From Cytophagaceae bacterium (GTDB lineage Bacteria > Bacteroidota > Bacteroidia > Cytophagales > Spirosomataceae), in NCBI GenBank assembly GCA_027491315.1, contig JAIXWL010000004.1, positions 1 through 64,000 of the forward strand: a stretch of DNA of 64,000 nt, given 5' to 3'. A program made the position numbers and the translations under genes. Position 1 is the first letter of the stretch, and every line of letters begins with the position of its first letter. The notes beneath the pieces were generated by a model, which saw only the letters and a program-made list of their open reading frames with translations, had not been told where the DNA came from and searched no databases. Below, one piece after another: positions 18,312 through 27,278 of the stretch.

Positions 18312-20180
18312 GTGTTCGAGGGTCGTAGACAAATTCTTTTGTTGTTCTTTATCATCATTGGATTGGTGTTTTTAGGGAAGTTATTTTTCCTTCAAGTGAT
18401 TGATGATAGTTATGAAAAGGCGGCTGATAATAATGCCATTCGAAAAATCATTCAAATACCCTTTCGAGGTGAGGTATATGACCGCCATAATAAGTTGATC
18501 GTCTACAATACCCCTGTCTATGATTTGTACATTACTCCTAGAAAGGCGCATGTGCGTGATACCTTACAATTTTGCCAGCTTTTTGGTATCACAAGGGCTT
18601 ACTTTGATTCTACTTGTAAGCAAGCCAAAGCTTATTCTCGGGTGAAGCCATTTTTATTTTTGAAACATTTATCGAAAGAGGATTTTGCTCGGGTTCAGGA
18701 TGCCATGGTCGATTTTCCTGGATTTACCTTTACCACTACGGCATTTAGAACTTACCAATCTAAGGCTTTCTCAAATGCCTTAGGCTATGTAGCCGAGATT
18801 AATTCCAATTCCTTGCAGAATCAAAAAGACGACTATTACCGCCAAGGCGATTATGTAGGAGTTTCCGGCATTGAAAGTTTTTATGAAGAAGATTTACGAG
18901 GGCAAAGGGGGGTTAAATACCGAATGGTTAATAGTAATGGTGTAGAAAAGGGAGATTTTAAAGAAGGGCGATTGGATATTCAACCAATAGCAGGAAAGAA
19001 TTTATTTACGGGTGTGGATATTCGCTTACAAGAATATGCGGATAGCCTTATGCAACATAAGGTAGGTTCTGTGGTTGCCATTGAGCCTTCTTCGGGAGAG
19101 ATTTTAACCATGGTTTCGGCGCCATCCTATGACCCTAGTTTATTAGCTGGACGTAATTTCTCCAAATATTATCGGGATTTGGCCTTGGATCCCATGAAGC
19201 CTTTGTTGAACCGACCGCCTTCAGCCTATTATCGGCCTGGATCAACCTTTAAATTGATTCAAGCTTTGGTGGGTTTACAATTAGGAATTATCACACCTGG
19301 TAGTGTTTTTACACATGCAGGAGCCCCGGTGAAATGCCATGCCCATAATACTTCGCATAATGATTTACATAATGCCATTCAATGGTCTTGTAATCCTTAT
19401 TTTTATCATGCTTTTCGAAAAATCTTGTACGAGAATACCCAAGGTAATACCTATGAGCGCTCGGCTCAAGGATTGCAGCGGTGGTCTGAACTAGTGGCCA
19501 ATTTTGGTTTTGGAAGAAAATTAGGGGTTGATTTAGGTAATGAGAAAAAAGGAATCTTGCCCAATGTAGAGTATTATAATAAAGTGTACAAAGGGGAAAA
19601 TACTTGGAAGTTTTCCAATATCTATTCCTTGAGCATTGGGGAGGGAGAGTTAGTGGTCAATCCCTTAAAAATGGCCAATGTAGCTGCTATAATTGCTAAT
19701 CGGGGATGGTATATTCCTCCTCATTTAGTTAAGGCCATTGGAGACAATAAAATAGTGGATCCATTTTATAAAACCCCTGTATCTGTTGGGATAGATGCCA
19801 AACATTTTGGTGTGGTTATTGAAGGTATGAAGGATGCTGTTTTGCATGGTACGGTAGGTAGTGATGGTCGAATTCCGGATATTGTGATGTGCGGTAAAAC
19901 AGGTACATCTCAAAATGCTAAAGGAGAAGACCACTCCGTTTTTATAGCTTTTGCTCCCAAAGAGAATCCGAAAATTGCCATCGCTGTTTTTGTTGAAAAT
20001 GCTGGTTTTGGAGGTTTTGCGGCGGCACCAATCGCATCCCTTATTATTGAGAAATATTTAAAAGGAAAGGTAGATAGAAAGGCTGTGGAGGAGAAATTTA
20101 TGAATAAAAGTTATCTTCCCAATGTGTTATCCGTCACAGGGCCTAAACCTCAAAAACCTAAAAAAGATACCCTAAAATGA
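18312..20180 (+). CDS. mrdA: Penicillin-binding protein 2 (elongation-specific transpeptidase)
   Basis: This is the peptidoglycan cross-linking partner of RodA in the elongasome. The 622-residue protein has one N-terminal membrane helix (about 7-30), the class B dimerisation motif FRGEVYDRHNKLIVYNTP (51-68), and a transpeptidase domain with S311-TFK in YRPGSTFK, S359-CN and K529-TGT. The start is GTG; it gives the usual short cytoplasmic tail (FEGRRQ) before the helix, and no ATG fits. It overlaps rodA by ATGA. The mreBCD genes that often precede this pair are not in the window. Confidence 0.95.
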   Translation: MFEGRRQILLLFFIIIGLVFLGKLFFLQVIDDSYEKAADNNAIRKIIQIPFRGEVYDRHNKLIVYNTPVYDLYITPRKAHVRDTLQFCQLFGITRAYFDSTCKQAKAYSRVKPFLFLKHLSKEDFARVQDAMVDFPGFTFTTTAFRTYQSKAFSNALGYVAEINSNSLQNQKDDYYRQGDYVGVSGIESFYEEDLRGQRGVKYRMVNSNGVEKGDFKEGRLDIQPIAGKNLFTGVDIRLQEYADSLMQHKVGSVVAIEPSSGEILTMVSAPSYDPSLLAGRNFSKYYRDLALDPMKPLLNRPPSAYYRPGSTFKLIQALVGLQLGIITPGSVFTHAGAPVKCHAHNTSHNDLHNAIQWSCNPYFYHAFRKILYENTQGNTYERSAQGLQRWSELVANFGFGRKLGVDLGNEKKGILPNVEYYNKVYKGENTWKFSNIYSLSIGEGELVVNPLKMANVAAIIANRGWYIPPHLVKAIGDNKIVDPFYKTPVSVGIDAKHFGVVIEGMKDAVLHGTVGSDGRIPDIVMCGKTGTSQNAKGEDHSVFIAFAPKENPKIAIAVFVENAGFGGFAAAPIASLIIEKYLKGKVDRKAVEEKFMNKSYLPNVLSVTGPKPQKPKKDTLK

Positions 20181-21466
20181 GTAACCAAAATCAATTAGTG
20201 AGTAAAGTTGATTGGATTACCGTATCTCTGTATGCCCTATTTGTATTGGCAGGCTGGATGAATATTTATTCTGCCGTATATAATCCAGAGACCCATTTAT
20301 GGATTTTTGACGCTAAATTTTATGATTCCAACGCAGGAAAACAATTGATTTGGATAGCGACTAGTCTTATTCTCATCATCTGTATATTTGCCATTGATTT
20401 TCGCTTTTTCGAAGCCTTTGCCCCCATTATATATGCGGGTTTTATTGGATTATTGATATTAGTGCCCTTTTTAGGTGTCACCATCAATGGTTCTCATTCA
20501 TGGTTTAAATTTGGGTCAATTACCATTCAACCAGCGGAATTTGCCAAAACGGCTACGGCTTTACTATTAGCAAAATACATCAATGAACCTCAGGTGAATT
20601 TATCCAAATGGAAAAACCAATGGTTCTCAGCTGCCATAATTGGCCTACCAATGTTGTTGATCATTGCTTCCAATGAAACTGGTTCTGCTTTGGTATTTGC
20701 TTCCTTTTTAATCTTGCTTTATCGAGAAGGCTTACCCGGTGAATACCCTGGATTATTCATTGGCTTTGTAACCATATTTGTTTCAGCCTTGCTTTTGAGT
20801 CCATGGACCATTTTAGCCACTTTAATTGTCATAGCGGGCTGTATCATAGCACTTTCTCCCATTTATATTCAGCGTTTAAAACAAACTTATGTCAAGGCAG
20901 CCTTATTTATTGTGGGTATCATGTTCATGGTGTTTTTGGTAGACTTAGCTGTTAATAAAGTTTTAAAAGAGCATCAGCGTAATCGCATTAAAGTATTGAT
21001 TGATCCTTCTTTTGATCCTAGGGGTTTAGGTTATCAAGTAACTCAATCCAAAATTGCCATCGGATCAGGAGGCTTTTGGGGAAAGGGCTACCTTCAAGGT
21101 ACACAAACTAAATTTGATTTTGTACCAGAGCAGAGTACCGACTTTATTTTTTGTACGATTGGTGAAGAGCATGGTTTTTTTGGGGTTATGGTGGTGATAA
21201 TCTTGTTTGTGGTCTTTTTATGGCGACTCATGTATCTGGCCGATCAGCAACGTTCTCGTTTTGCGAGGGCCTATGGCTATGGGGTGGTTGGGATTTTGTT
21301 TTTTCATTTTCTAGTGAATATTGGAATGACCATTGGTTTAATGCCCATCATGGGAATCCCATTGCCTTTTTTTAGTTATGGTGGATCTTCCCTTTGGTCA
21401 TTTACCATACTATTGTTTATATTTCTGAAATTAGATTCTCATCGTTCAGACATGCTTTCGCGTTAA
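20177..21466 (+). CDS. rodA: Rod-shape-determining SEDS glycosyltransferase RodA
   Basis: RodA is the SEDS-family peptidoglycan polymerase that works with PBP2. The 429-residue protein has about ten membrane helices. The SEDS signatures are clear: GYQVTQSKIAIGSGGFWGKG followed by FVPEQSTDFIFCTIGEEHGFFG, and near the C-terminus GIPLPFFSYGGSS. The gene overlaps mrdA by 4 nt (ATGA), so the two are translationally coupled. A longer loop near residues 200-250 compared with E. coli RodA is within the range seen in Bacteroidota. Confidence 0.96.
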   Translation: MSNQNQLVSKVDWITVSLYALFVLAGWMNIYSAVYNPETHLWIFDAKFYDSNAGKQLIWIATSLILIICIFAIDFRFFEAFAPIIYAGFIGLLILVPFLGVTINGSHSWFKFGSITIQPAEFAKTATALLLAKYINEPQVNLSKWKNQWFSAAIIGLPMLLIIASNETGSALVFASFLILLYREGLPGEYPGLFIGFVTIFVSALLLSPWTILATLIVIAGCIIALSPIYIQRLKQTYVKAALFIVGIMFMVFLVDLAVNKVLKEHQRNRIKVLIDPSFDPRGLGYQVTQSKIAIGSGGFWGKGYLQGTQTKFDFVPEQSTDFIFCTIGEEHGFFGVMVVIILFVVFLWRLMYLADQQRSRFARAYGYGVVGILFFHFLVNIGMTIGLMPIMGIPLPFFSYGGSSLWSFTILLFIFLKLDSHRSDMLSR

Positions 21467-21478
21467 TAACCTAAACCT

Positions 21479-22714
21479 ATGATAGAAGAAAAACTTAGTT
21501 CTAAAGCCAAACTTTTAATTGCCGTAGCTGCCCTAGGCTATTTTGTGGACGTTTATGATTTAATCCTTTTTTCGGTCGTTCGAAATCCTAGTCTTAAAAG
21601 CTTAGGACTCGTAGGTCCAGAATTATTAAATCAAGGATTAAACCTGATGAATATTCAAATGGGTGGAATGTTGTTGGGCGGAATTTTATGGGGAATTTAT
21701 GGGGACAAAAAAGGCAGAAAATCGGTCTTATTTGGTTCTATTTTATTGTATTCCTTGGCGAATTCTTTAAATGGTATGGTGCATGATTTGGATACCTATG
21801 CTTGGTTACGATTTTTGGCTGGGATTGGATTAGCAGGGGAGTTAGGCGCGGGTATAACCTTGGTCAATGAAACATTACCGGCTTCAAAGCGTGGGATAGG
21901 TACATTGATTATTGCTGGTGTAGGGGCTTCTGGAGCTATTTTTGCCCCCATCGTTTCTAATTTTAGTACTGATCCCGAATGGTGGAGAACTTGCTATTAC
22001 ATAGGAGGAGGAATGGGATTGGCATTGTTGCTATTGCGGTTAGGAACTTTTGAGTCAGGGATGTTTTTAGAATTAGAAAAAGATGTAAAAAGGGGTAACT
22101 TCTTTCAATTATTTTCGCATACTACGATTTTCAAGAAATACATCTACTGTATTTTAATGGGACTTCCCATTTGGTATATCATTGGTATCTTGGTTTTTTC
22201 CTCCCCAGAGCTCTTGCAAACAATGGGACTAAAAGGGGTAATAACAGGGGGCGATGCTATCATGTATTGTTATTTGGGTCTTTCAGTTGGGGATTTTGCC
22301 AGTGGATATTTGAGCCAATTTTTAAAGAGCAGAAATAAGGCTGTCATGACCTATTTGATCATTGCTTGGGTATTAACGATTTACTTCTTGTATGGTATGT
22401 CAGACATATCGGTGGTTTATGGAAATATCATGATCACCTTATTAGGCTTTTTTGGAGGCTATTGGGCGGTATTCTTGACTAGTTCATCCGAGCAGTTTGG
22501 GACTAACTTACGCATGACGGTGACGACCACGGTGCCTAATTTTGTGCGTGGAGCCTTGATTCCGATAAGTCTATTGTTTAAATTTTTGATACCAAGTGTT
22601 GGCATGGTACATGCCGCAACCATCGTTGGCGTTTTATGTTTCTCCTTATCGATTTGGTCGGTAAGTCAGCTTAAGGAAACTTTTGGTAAATCATTGGATT
22701 TTATAGAAGAATAA
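21479..22714 (+). CDS. Major facilitator superfamily transporter, substrate unknown
   Basis: A 411-residue inner-membrane protein with about twelve membrane helices and the MFS loop motif GIYGDKKGRKSVLFGS after the second helix. The stretch RFLAGIGLAGELGAGITLVNETLPASKRG resembles the metabolite:H+ symporter (MHS) and sugar-acid branches, but the substrate cannot be told. It lies 12 bp after rodA, and its stop shares one base with the start of the next gene (TAATG), so transporter and the kinase-like protein are likely made together. Confidence 0.8.
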   Translation: MIEEKLSSKAKLLIAVAALGYFVDVYDLILFSVVRNPSLKSLGLVGPELLNQGLNLMNIQMGGMLLGGILWGIYGDKKGRKSVLFGSILLYSLANSLNGMVHDLDTYAWLRFLAGIGLAGELGAGITLVNETLPASKRGIGTLIIAGVGASGAIFAPIVSNFSTDPEWWRTCYYIGGGMGLALLLLRLGTFESGMFLELEKDVKRGNFFQLFSHTTIFKKYIYCILMGLPIWYIIGILVFSSPELLQTMGLKGVITGGDAIMYCYLGLSVGDFASGYLSQFLKSRNKAVMTYLIIAWVLTIYFLYGMSDISVVYGNIMITLLGFFGGYWAVFLTSSSEQFGTNLRMTVTTTVPNFVRGALIPISLLFKFLIPSVGMVHAATIVGVLCFSLSIWSVSQLKETFGKSLDFIEE

Positions 22715-23736
22715 TGGCTTTAATCTCTCGGAAGAAAAACCTTTATCGGATTAATAATCAGTTGCGGCGCTACCTACATAAGTATGGTCGAGAGTATTCT
22801 ATGAATATTAGTTATCAGGATTTGCTTCGATATGACAATGCCATCACCCTATATGATAAAAATGGGCATGACACCTTGTGGGAAACTGTTTTTTATTCTC
22901 CTGCGGATCAGGAGGAAGTGCACGAATCCCTGAAAAATATTTATGCAGATTTAAAGACGGATGGAAATGAGGGGGTAATTAAGCACTTGGTCATTGATCG
23001 AGTGGACTATTGTACCTATGGAAATACGCATCCATTTCGAATTCGAATCGTTAATAAGGTCAATGATATTTTTGATTATTTCTACATCAAAGTGGCGGAT
23101 GCTTCCAGGGTGTATGGTTTAGAATTGGAGCATATTCTGTCTCCCAACCGAATCAATTATGTGACTTATGATAATACCTTGGTGGAGGAGCATATTGCTG
23201 GGGTCCCCGGGGATGTTTTTCTAAAGCAAGATTTAGAAAACGATTTAGAGTCGCCTATCAGACTGGCCAAGGAGTTTGTTAAGTTCAACGAGCGTTGTTT
23301 GGTACAACTTTTAGGCGATATGCATAGCACAAATTATGTGGTTATTACAACGCCCGATTTTGATGATATTTATTATCGAATTCGCCCAATCGACTTCGAT
23401 CAGCAATGTTATGAGGGTAAGCGGTCTGTTTATTTACCTCAATATTTCAAACAAAACAACCGTTTGGTAGAGCTGGGAATGAAATTTATGACACCTGAAT
23501 CCGTTTGGCAATACCAAATTGAGGAAAGGTCGATGATTGCAAGCCGACTAAAATCGGAAAGCCAACGCGTCTATGATTTAATGACAGTCATGGCAAAAGA
23601 TGAAATTGCTCCGGTGGAAAACATGGAACAGTTGCGCTTGGAATTAGCCAGGCATTACAATGATGATCGTTTTTTAAACTGCAAAACCATGGGTGAAATT
23701 GTTTGGAGCAGTTTAGAATTGGTCATGCGGCATTAG
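22714..23736 (+). CDS. Uncharacterised protein with APH/protein-kinase-like motifs
   Basis: I do not recognise a named family. The 340-residue soluble protein shows the order of motifs of the aminoglycoside-phosphotransferase/choline-kinase fold: YIKVAD (Lys126), as for the ATP-binding lysine; EEHIAGVPG (158-166), as for the hinge; GDMHSTNYVV (Asp202, His204, Asn207), as for the catalytic loop GDxHxxN; and IRPIDFDQQ (Asp227/Asp229), as for the metal-binding IDxD. This points to a small-molecule or sugar kinase, by inference only. The start overlaps the MFS stop by one base, so it may phosphorylate the imported substrate. It ends with a 4-nt overlap with the convergent DUF423 gene. Confidence 0.6.
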   Translation: MALISRKKNLYRINNQLRRYLHKYGREYSMNISYQDLLRYDNAITLYDKNGHDTLWETVFYSPADQEEVHESLKNIYADLKTDGNEGVIKHLVIDRVDYCTYGNTHPFRIRIVNKVNDIFDYFYIKVADASRVYGLELEHILSPNRINYVTYDNTLVEEHIAGVPGDVFLKQDLENDLESPIRLAKEFVKFNERCLVQLLGDMHSTNYVVITTPDFDDIYYRIRPIDFDQQCYEGKRSVYLPQYFKQNNRLVELGMKFMTPESVWQYQIEERSMIASRLKSESQRVYDLMTVMAKDEIAPVENMEQLRLELARHYNDDRFLNCKTMGEIVWSSLELVMRH

Positions 23737-24107
23737 GCTTTTTGGTAGGCGGCTAGCGCCATACAGGAAAATCCTAGGATGAAGGATAATCCTCCAATAG
23801 GAGCCACGGCTCCCCAAATATTTTGTTGGGTAATGCAGATTAAATATAGGGCACCAGGGAAAATAATACAACCGGCCAAGGTAAAGTAGGAGGCTAATTT
23901 CAAAAAACGGTTTCCAGAGTTAATTTGCCAGATACCTAATAGTAATAGGGCTAAAGCACCATACATTTGGTATTTAGAAGCGGTTTCAAAGGTGTCTAGC
24001 CTTTGAGTCGACAACAAATAAGCTTTCCAGGCATGGGCACCAAAGGCGCCTATGCCAACTGAAATGGCGGCTAAAATAGATCCAGCAAGTAAGCAAAAAC
24101 GTTTCAT
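23733..24107 (-). CDS. DUF423 (YgdD-type) small membrane protein
   Basis: A 124-residue inner-membrane protein with four predicted helices and the DUF423 pattern GAFGAHAW near the N-terminus (about residues 21-28), YQMYGALALLLLG in the second helix and FPGALYLI in the third. The molecular function of the family is not known. It is separated from atpH by a terminator, so it should be its own unit. Its stop overlaps the convergent kinase-like gene by 4 nt. Confidence 0.88.
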   Translation of the reverse strand: MKRFCLLAGSILAAISVGIGAFGAHAWKAYLLSTQRLDTFETASKYQMYGALALLLLGIWQINSGNRFLKLASYFTLAGCIIFPGALYLICITQQNIWGAVAPIGGLSFILGFSCMALAAYQKA

Positions 24108-24118
24108 GAGAAAGGGAT

Positions 24119-24146
24119 AAAAAAAGCCTTGATGAACAAGGCTTTT
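24119..24146 (-). terminator. Intrinsic terminator at the end of the atp operon
   Basis: The stem AAGCCTTG (24124-24131) and CAAGGCTT (24137-24144) has a 5-nt loop. Read on the minus strand it is followed by a T run (complement of the A run from 24119). It lies directly after the atpH stop, so the operon ends before any atpA or atpG. Confidence 0.88.
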
Positions 24147-24149
24147 AAT

Positions 24150-24686
24150 TTATGAGGCGAAAGAAACTTTTAAATCATTTAGTTTCCGTCGGATAGAATC
24201 ATCGACTTGTTTGTCTCCAACACGTAGGATAAATCCACCGATTAAGGATTCGTCAATGGATTCATGTAATTGAACATCTTTTCCAGAATATTCTTTAACG
24301 ATGGCAATCACTTTATTACGCTGTTCTTCTGTTAAGGCAGAAGAGGTAACGACATCGGCTTTTTGAATTCCTTTGTACGAAGTATATAATTCAATGAATT
24401 GTTTCGCAATTGCAGGTAAGAATTCTTCTCTGTTTTTACGTGTAATAATTTCAAAGATAGAATAAGACACAGCGTGAAATTTATCTTTGAATAATTTACT
24501 CAAGATAGTCATTTTAGTGCCGTGCTTGATGATTGGGCTTTTAAATGCTAGCACCAATTCCTTACTGTTTTGGCAGGTTTCTTGGAAGCTCACCATATCT
24601 TGGTAAACATCTTCCACCACCTTTTTTTCAATGGCTAAATCTAGCAAAGATTTGGCATAACGGTGGGCAACAATTAACTCAGACAT
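24150..24686 (-). CDS. atpH: F-type ATP synthase delta subunit
   Basis: This subunit links F1 to the peripheral stalk. The 178-residue protein begins with the typical ELIVAHRYAKSLLDLA and ends with the conserved DESLIGGFILRVGDKQVDDSIRRKLNDL. The length is normal. It is the last gene of this minus-strand operon and follows atpF by 25 bp. In many bacteria atpA and atpG come next; here a terminator does. Confidence 0.95.
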   Translation of the reverse strand: MSELIVAHRYAKSLLDLAIEKKVVEDVYQDMVSFQETCQNSKELVLAFKSPIIKHGTKMTILSKLFKDKFHAVSYSIFEIITRKNREEFLPAIAKQFIELYTSYKGIQKADVVTSSALTEEQRNKVIAIVKEYSGKDVQLHESIDESLIGGFILRVGDKQVDDSIRRKLNDLKVSFAS

Positions 24687-24711
24687 TTGATCAAATTTAA
24701 GGTGTTGCTTC

Positions 24712-25206
24712 TTATTTTAATGTGACATCAGCAATCCACTCAGAAACTAATTTCTCTTGTGCAGCTTTGTCTTTCAATTGGCTTTTTAATACTTTTTCAG
24801 CTAAGTCAAGCGATAAGCTGGCTGCCTCCTTGCGAATTGAAGCTACAGCAGCTACTTTTTCTTGTTCAAAAGCTACACGTGCTTTTTCAATTTCTTGATT
24901 AGCAGCCGTCTGGGCATCCAATTTAGCTTGAGAAATCATGGCATCAGCTGCTTCTTTAGCTTGCTTGATTAAAGCATCACGCTCAGCGCGGGCAGAAACT
25001 AACAATTGCTCATTTCCTGCTTTAAGTTCGGCCATTTCCTTCTTAGTTTCCTCAGAAAGTTTGATCGCTTGGTCAATGGACTCTTCGCGCTCATGTAATG
25101 ATTGAATGATGGGTTTCCAAGCAAATTTTGCTAGGAGAAAGAACAAAATTCCGAATACTAGAATTTGCCAAAAGATAAGTCCAAAATCTGGGGTAATTAA
25201 CTCCAT
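24712..25206 (-). CDS. atpF: F-type ATP synthase b subunit
   Basis: This is the peripheral stalk of F0. The 164-residue protein has one N-terminal membrane helix (about 8-26, FGLIFWQILVFGILFFLLAKFAWKPI) and then a long charged coiled coil to the C-terminus rich in Ala, Glu and Lys. Length and layout are those of the single-type b subunit; no b-prime gene is present. It is preceded by a 127-bp gap that contains a 12-bp hairpin separating it from atpE. Confidence 0.95.
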   Translation of the reverse strand: MELITPDFGLIFWQILVFGILFFLLAKFAWKPIIQSLHEREESIDQAIKLSEETKKEMAELKAGNEQLLVSARAERDALIKQAKEAADAMISQAKLDAQTAANQEIEKARVAFEQEKVAAVASIRKEAASLSLDLAEKVLKSQLKDKAAQEKLVSEWIADVTLK

Positions 25207-25239
25207 ACTTGTGTATAATTAAGATGTTAGAATCTTCTT

Positions 25240-25278
25240 AAAAACGCAATTTGGCGCCTAGTGCGACCAAATTGCGTT
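25240..25278 (-). promoter_or_regulatory. Intercistronic hairpin between atpE and atpF
   Basis: AACGCAATTTGG (25243-25254) and CCAAATTGCGTT (25267-25278) form a perfect 12-bp stem with a 12-nt loop. On the transcribed minus strand it is followed by a short T run (five, two of them in the stem), so it looks like a weak terminator or a 3' stability element. It lies about 55 nt after the atpE stop and 36 nt before the atpF start. It could raise the amount of c subunit over b. Confidence 0.65.
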
Positions 25279-25333
25279 TGAAATAAGTTAAGTCATTTGC
25301 CAAGGCTAACCCGAGGCATAACTTTGGGTTGAA

Positions 25334-25579
25334 TTACTTTAAAGTAACCAACAAACAAATTACTGCTGCGAAAAGAGCAACCGCCTCAACGAAAGCAGCT
25401 ACGATCAACATCGCACCTTGGATTTTTCCTGATGCTTCTGGCTGACGAGCGATAGATTCCATAGCAGAACCACCAATGTTACCGATACCTAAACCAGCAC
25501 CAACTGCAGCTAAACCAGCTCCAACACCTGCAAGACCAGTTCCTACAGAAACTTCCAATAAAATTGATAAAAGAGACAT
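25334..25579 (-). CDS. atpE: F-type ATP synthase c subunit
   Basis: This is the rotor-ring proteolipid: 81 residues, two membrane helices. Helix 1 is glycine-rich (GxGxxxxGxGxGxG, about 18-33), the polar loop is ARQPE (44-48), and helix 2 has the ion-binding Glu65 in AAFVEAVALFA. The residues after Glu65 are Ala and Val rather than the Ser-Thr of sodium-binding rings, so proton coupling is the likely reading. Codon choice is strongly biased, fitting a protein made in many copies. Confidence 0.97.
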   Translation of the reverse strand: MSLLSILLEVSVGTGLAGVGAGLAAVGAGLGIGNIGGSAMESIARQPEASGKIQGAMLIVAAFVEAVALFAAVICLLVTLK

Positions 25580-25617
25580 ACTAATTGGGTTTATGAATAA
25601 AAATTAAAATACAAATT

Positions 25618-26679
25618 CTAGTGATGGTGCTCTTCAATAGCTGCACCAATGTAGGTTGAAACCAACATGGTGAAAATAAAGGCTTGAATGAAGGCAACAA
25701 TCAATTCAATCACGTTCATAAATAAGGAGAACGGTACTACGGCAATTCCTAATGCTGAATTTTCAAAAATAAAGATTAGGGAAACTAAACTCAATAAAAT
25801 GATGTGACCCGCGGTCATGTTTGCGAACAAACGCACCATTAAGGAGAATGGCTTCATGAAAACACCCACTATTTCAACCGGAGTCATAATCAACAACATC
25901 CACTTCGGCACACCTGGCATGGCAAATACGTGAGTCCAATAGGTAGCTTTACCATTTAGGTTAGTCACAAAAAATGCAATGATGGCTAATACCGCAGTTA
26001 CCGCAATATTTCCAGTTACGTTGGCTCCTCCTGGAATTAAGCCCAACATATTGTTGAACCAAATGAAGAAGAAAACAGTCAATAAATAGGGCATAAAGCG
26101 ACGATAATGTTTTTCGCCGATATTGTTTTTGGCAATTTCGTCACGGACAAATATGATGATGGGCTCAAATAATGATTGAACGCCTTTAGGTGCACGGTGA
26201 GGATTTTCTTTATATGTTTTGCCAATTCCGATGAAAATACTTAGCAATAAAACAGCGGAGATTAACAAGGAAGCCACATTTTTGGTGATGGAAATATCAT
26301 AAACTTGTTCTCCATTTTCCGCATGTATCTTACCATGTTCTAGTTTTAAGCCTTGGTAAGGAACTTCTTCATGATGTTCGTTTTTGAAATTGGAAGAAGA
26401 AAAAATCTGCAAACCAGCTGATTGAGTATATACAATACAAGGAAGCGGAACAGTTGCATGGAAATGTCCTATGGTGAAGAAATGCCACTCATGCTCATCA
26501 GCAATGTGATGTAAGATCATTTTACCTGCATCGAACTTCTCTTCTTGCTTTGGAGCATGCTCGGCCGCTTCGGCTGCTACTGGCTCATTGGCCCAAGCAG
26601 AGAAACTGAAAAGGGAAATGAATAATCCGAGGATTATATTTGAAAAATACACTTTTTTGAAAATGGACTTACCCGACAT
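25618..26679 (-). CDS. atpB: F-type ATP synthase a subunit
   Basis: This is the stator proton channel. The 353-residue protein starts with a signal-like segment (1-30, ending SAWA) and a long His-rich extracytoplasmic stretch (about 31-130, with HHIADEHEWHFFTIGHFHA), as is common for Bacteroidota a subunits. The conserved channel part follows, with the essential Arg283 in MVRLFANMTAGH and a C-terminal helix ending EEHHH. It precedes atpE by 38 bp. Confidence 0.95.
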   Translation of the reverse strand: MSGKSIFKKVYFSNIILGLFISLFSFSAWANEPVAAEAAEHAPKQEEKFDAGKMILHHIADEHEWHFFTIGHFHATVPLPCIVYTQSAGLQIFSSSNFKNEHHEEVPYQGLKLEHGKIHAENGEQVYDISITKNVASLLISAVLLLSIFIGIGKTYKENPHRAPKGVQSLFEPIIIFVRDEIAKNNIGEKHYRRFMPYLLTVFFFIWFNNMLGLIPGGANVTGNIAVTAVLAIIAFFVTNLNGKATYWTHVFAMPGVPKWMLLIMTPVEIVGVFMKPFSLMVRLFANMTAGHIILLSLVSLIFIFENSALGIAVVPFSLFMNVIELIVAFIQAFIFTMLVSTYIGAAIEEHHH

Positions 26680-26781
26680 CTTAATGCTCGCTTTTACTTG
26701 AATTTCTTTGAATAATATTGCTAATTCGTTGATTAGCTGGATGTAGAAAAGGATTTTTGTGACTTTTGGCCTAGGCCTTTT

Positions 26782-27141
26782 CTAAAAACGTCGCAAGTTA
26801 CGAAGCAAACCAATTATTTCAAAATTTGTACTACATAAATAGAGTACAAAAAAATTCCCTACAAATAAGATCATTTCTGGAGTTCCTACATATCCAAAAA
26901 CTCCGATGAAAATGAGACTTGCTATGAACCGAATGGCTAGTGAAGCCATGTGGAAGGGGATAAATTTCTCTCGGTCATTTTTCCAACCGATTTGATGAAG
27001 GGCATGACTTAAATAGGCCAAAAAGAAAAAGAAGGCCCAGATGAATTTAACATCGGGATGCAACCATTCGGCCAAGCTACTATGATGGACACCCCACAGC
27101 ACTAAACCCAAGCCGCCGTAAAAACTAAGTAATTTTAGCAT
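26782..27141 (-). CDS. Small membrane protein at the head of the atp operon (subunit I-like)
   Basis: A 119-residue protein with four predicted membrane helices and no strong named motif. Size and place, first gene before atpB, are those of ATP synthase protein I (AtpI) of other bacteria, which helps c-ring assembly; sequence similarity by eye is weak. Pairing with the distant atpZ at 18050 is plausible. The gap to atpB (102 bp) contains the small palindrome GGCCTAGGCC near 26770. Confidence 0.6.
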   Translation of the reverse strand: MLKLLSFYGGLGLVLWGVHHSSLAEWLHPDVKFIWAFFFFLAYLSHALHQIGWKNDREKFIPFHMASLAIRFIASLIFIGVFGYVGTPEMILFVGNFFVLYLCSTNFEIIGLLRNLRRF

Positions 27142-27278
27142 GCTGCAAATATCCGAATTAAGTCTTAAAAAGTGGTTTCATTGACTACTAATTTGTGCTA
27201 TTATCAATTTATAGATAAAAATTATCAAGAATAAATTAACGAATTCGCTAGGCTGAATTTAGCTTTGCTGTCCTTTAA

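Noticed and set aside
21479-23736. A drug-resistance module (MFS pump plus aminoglycoside phosphotransferase-like kinase)
   Set aside because: The transporter resembles metabolite symporters more than drug pumps, and the kinase motifs are generic to the APH fold, so a resistance role is not supported.
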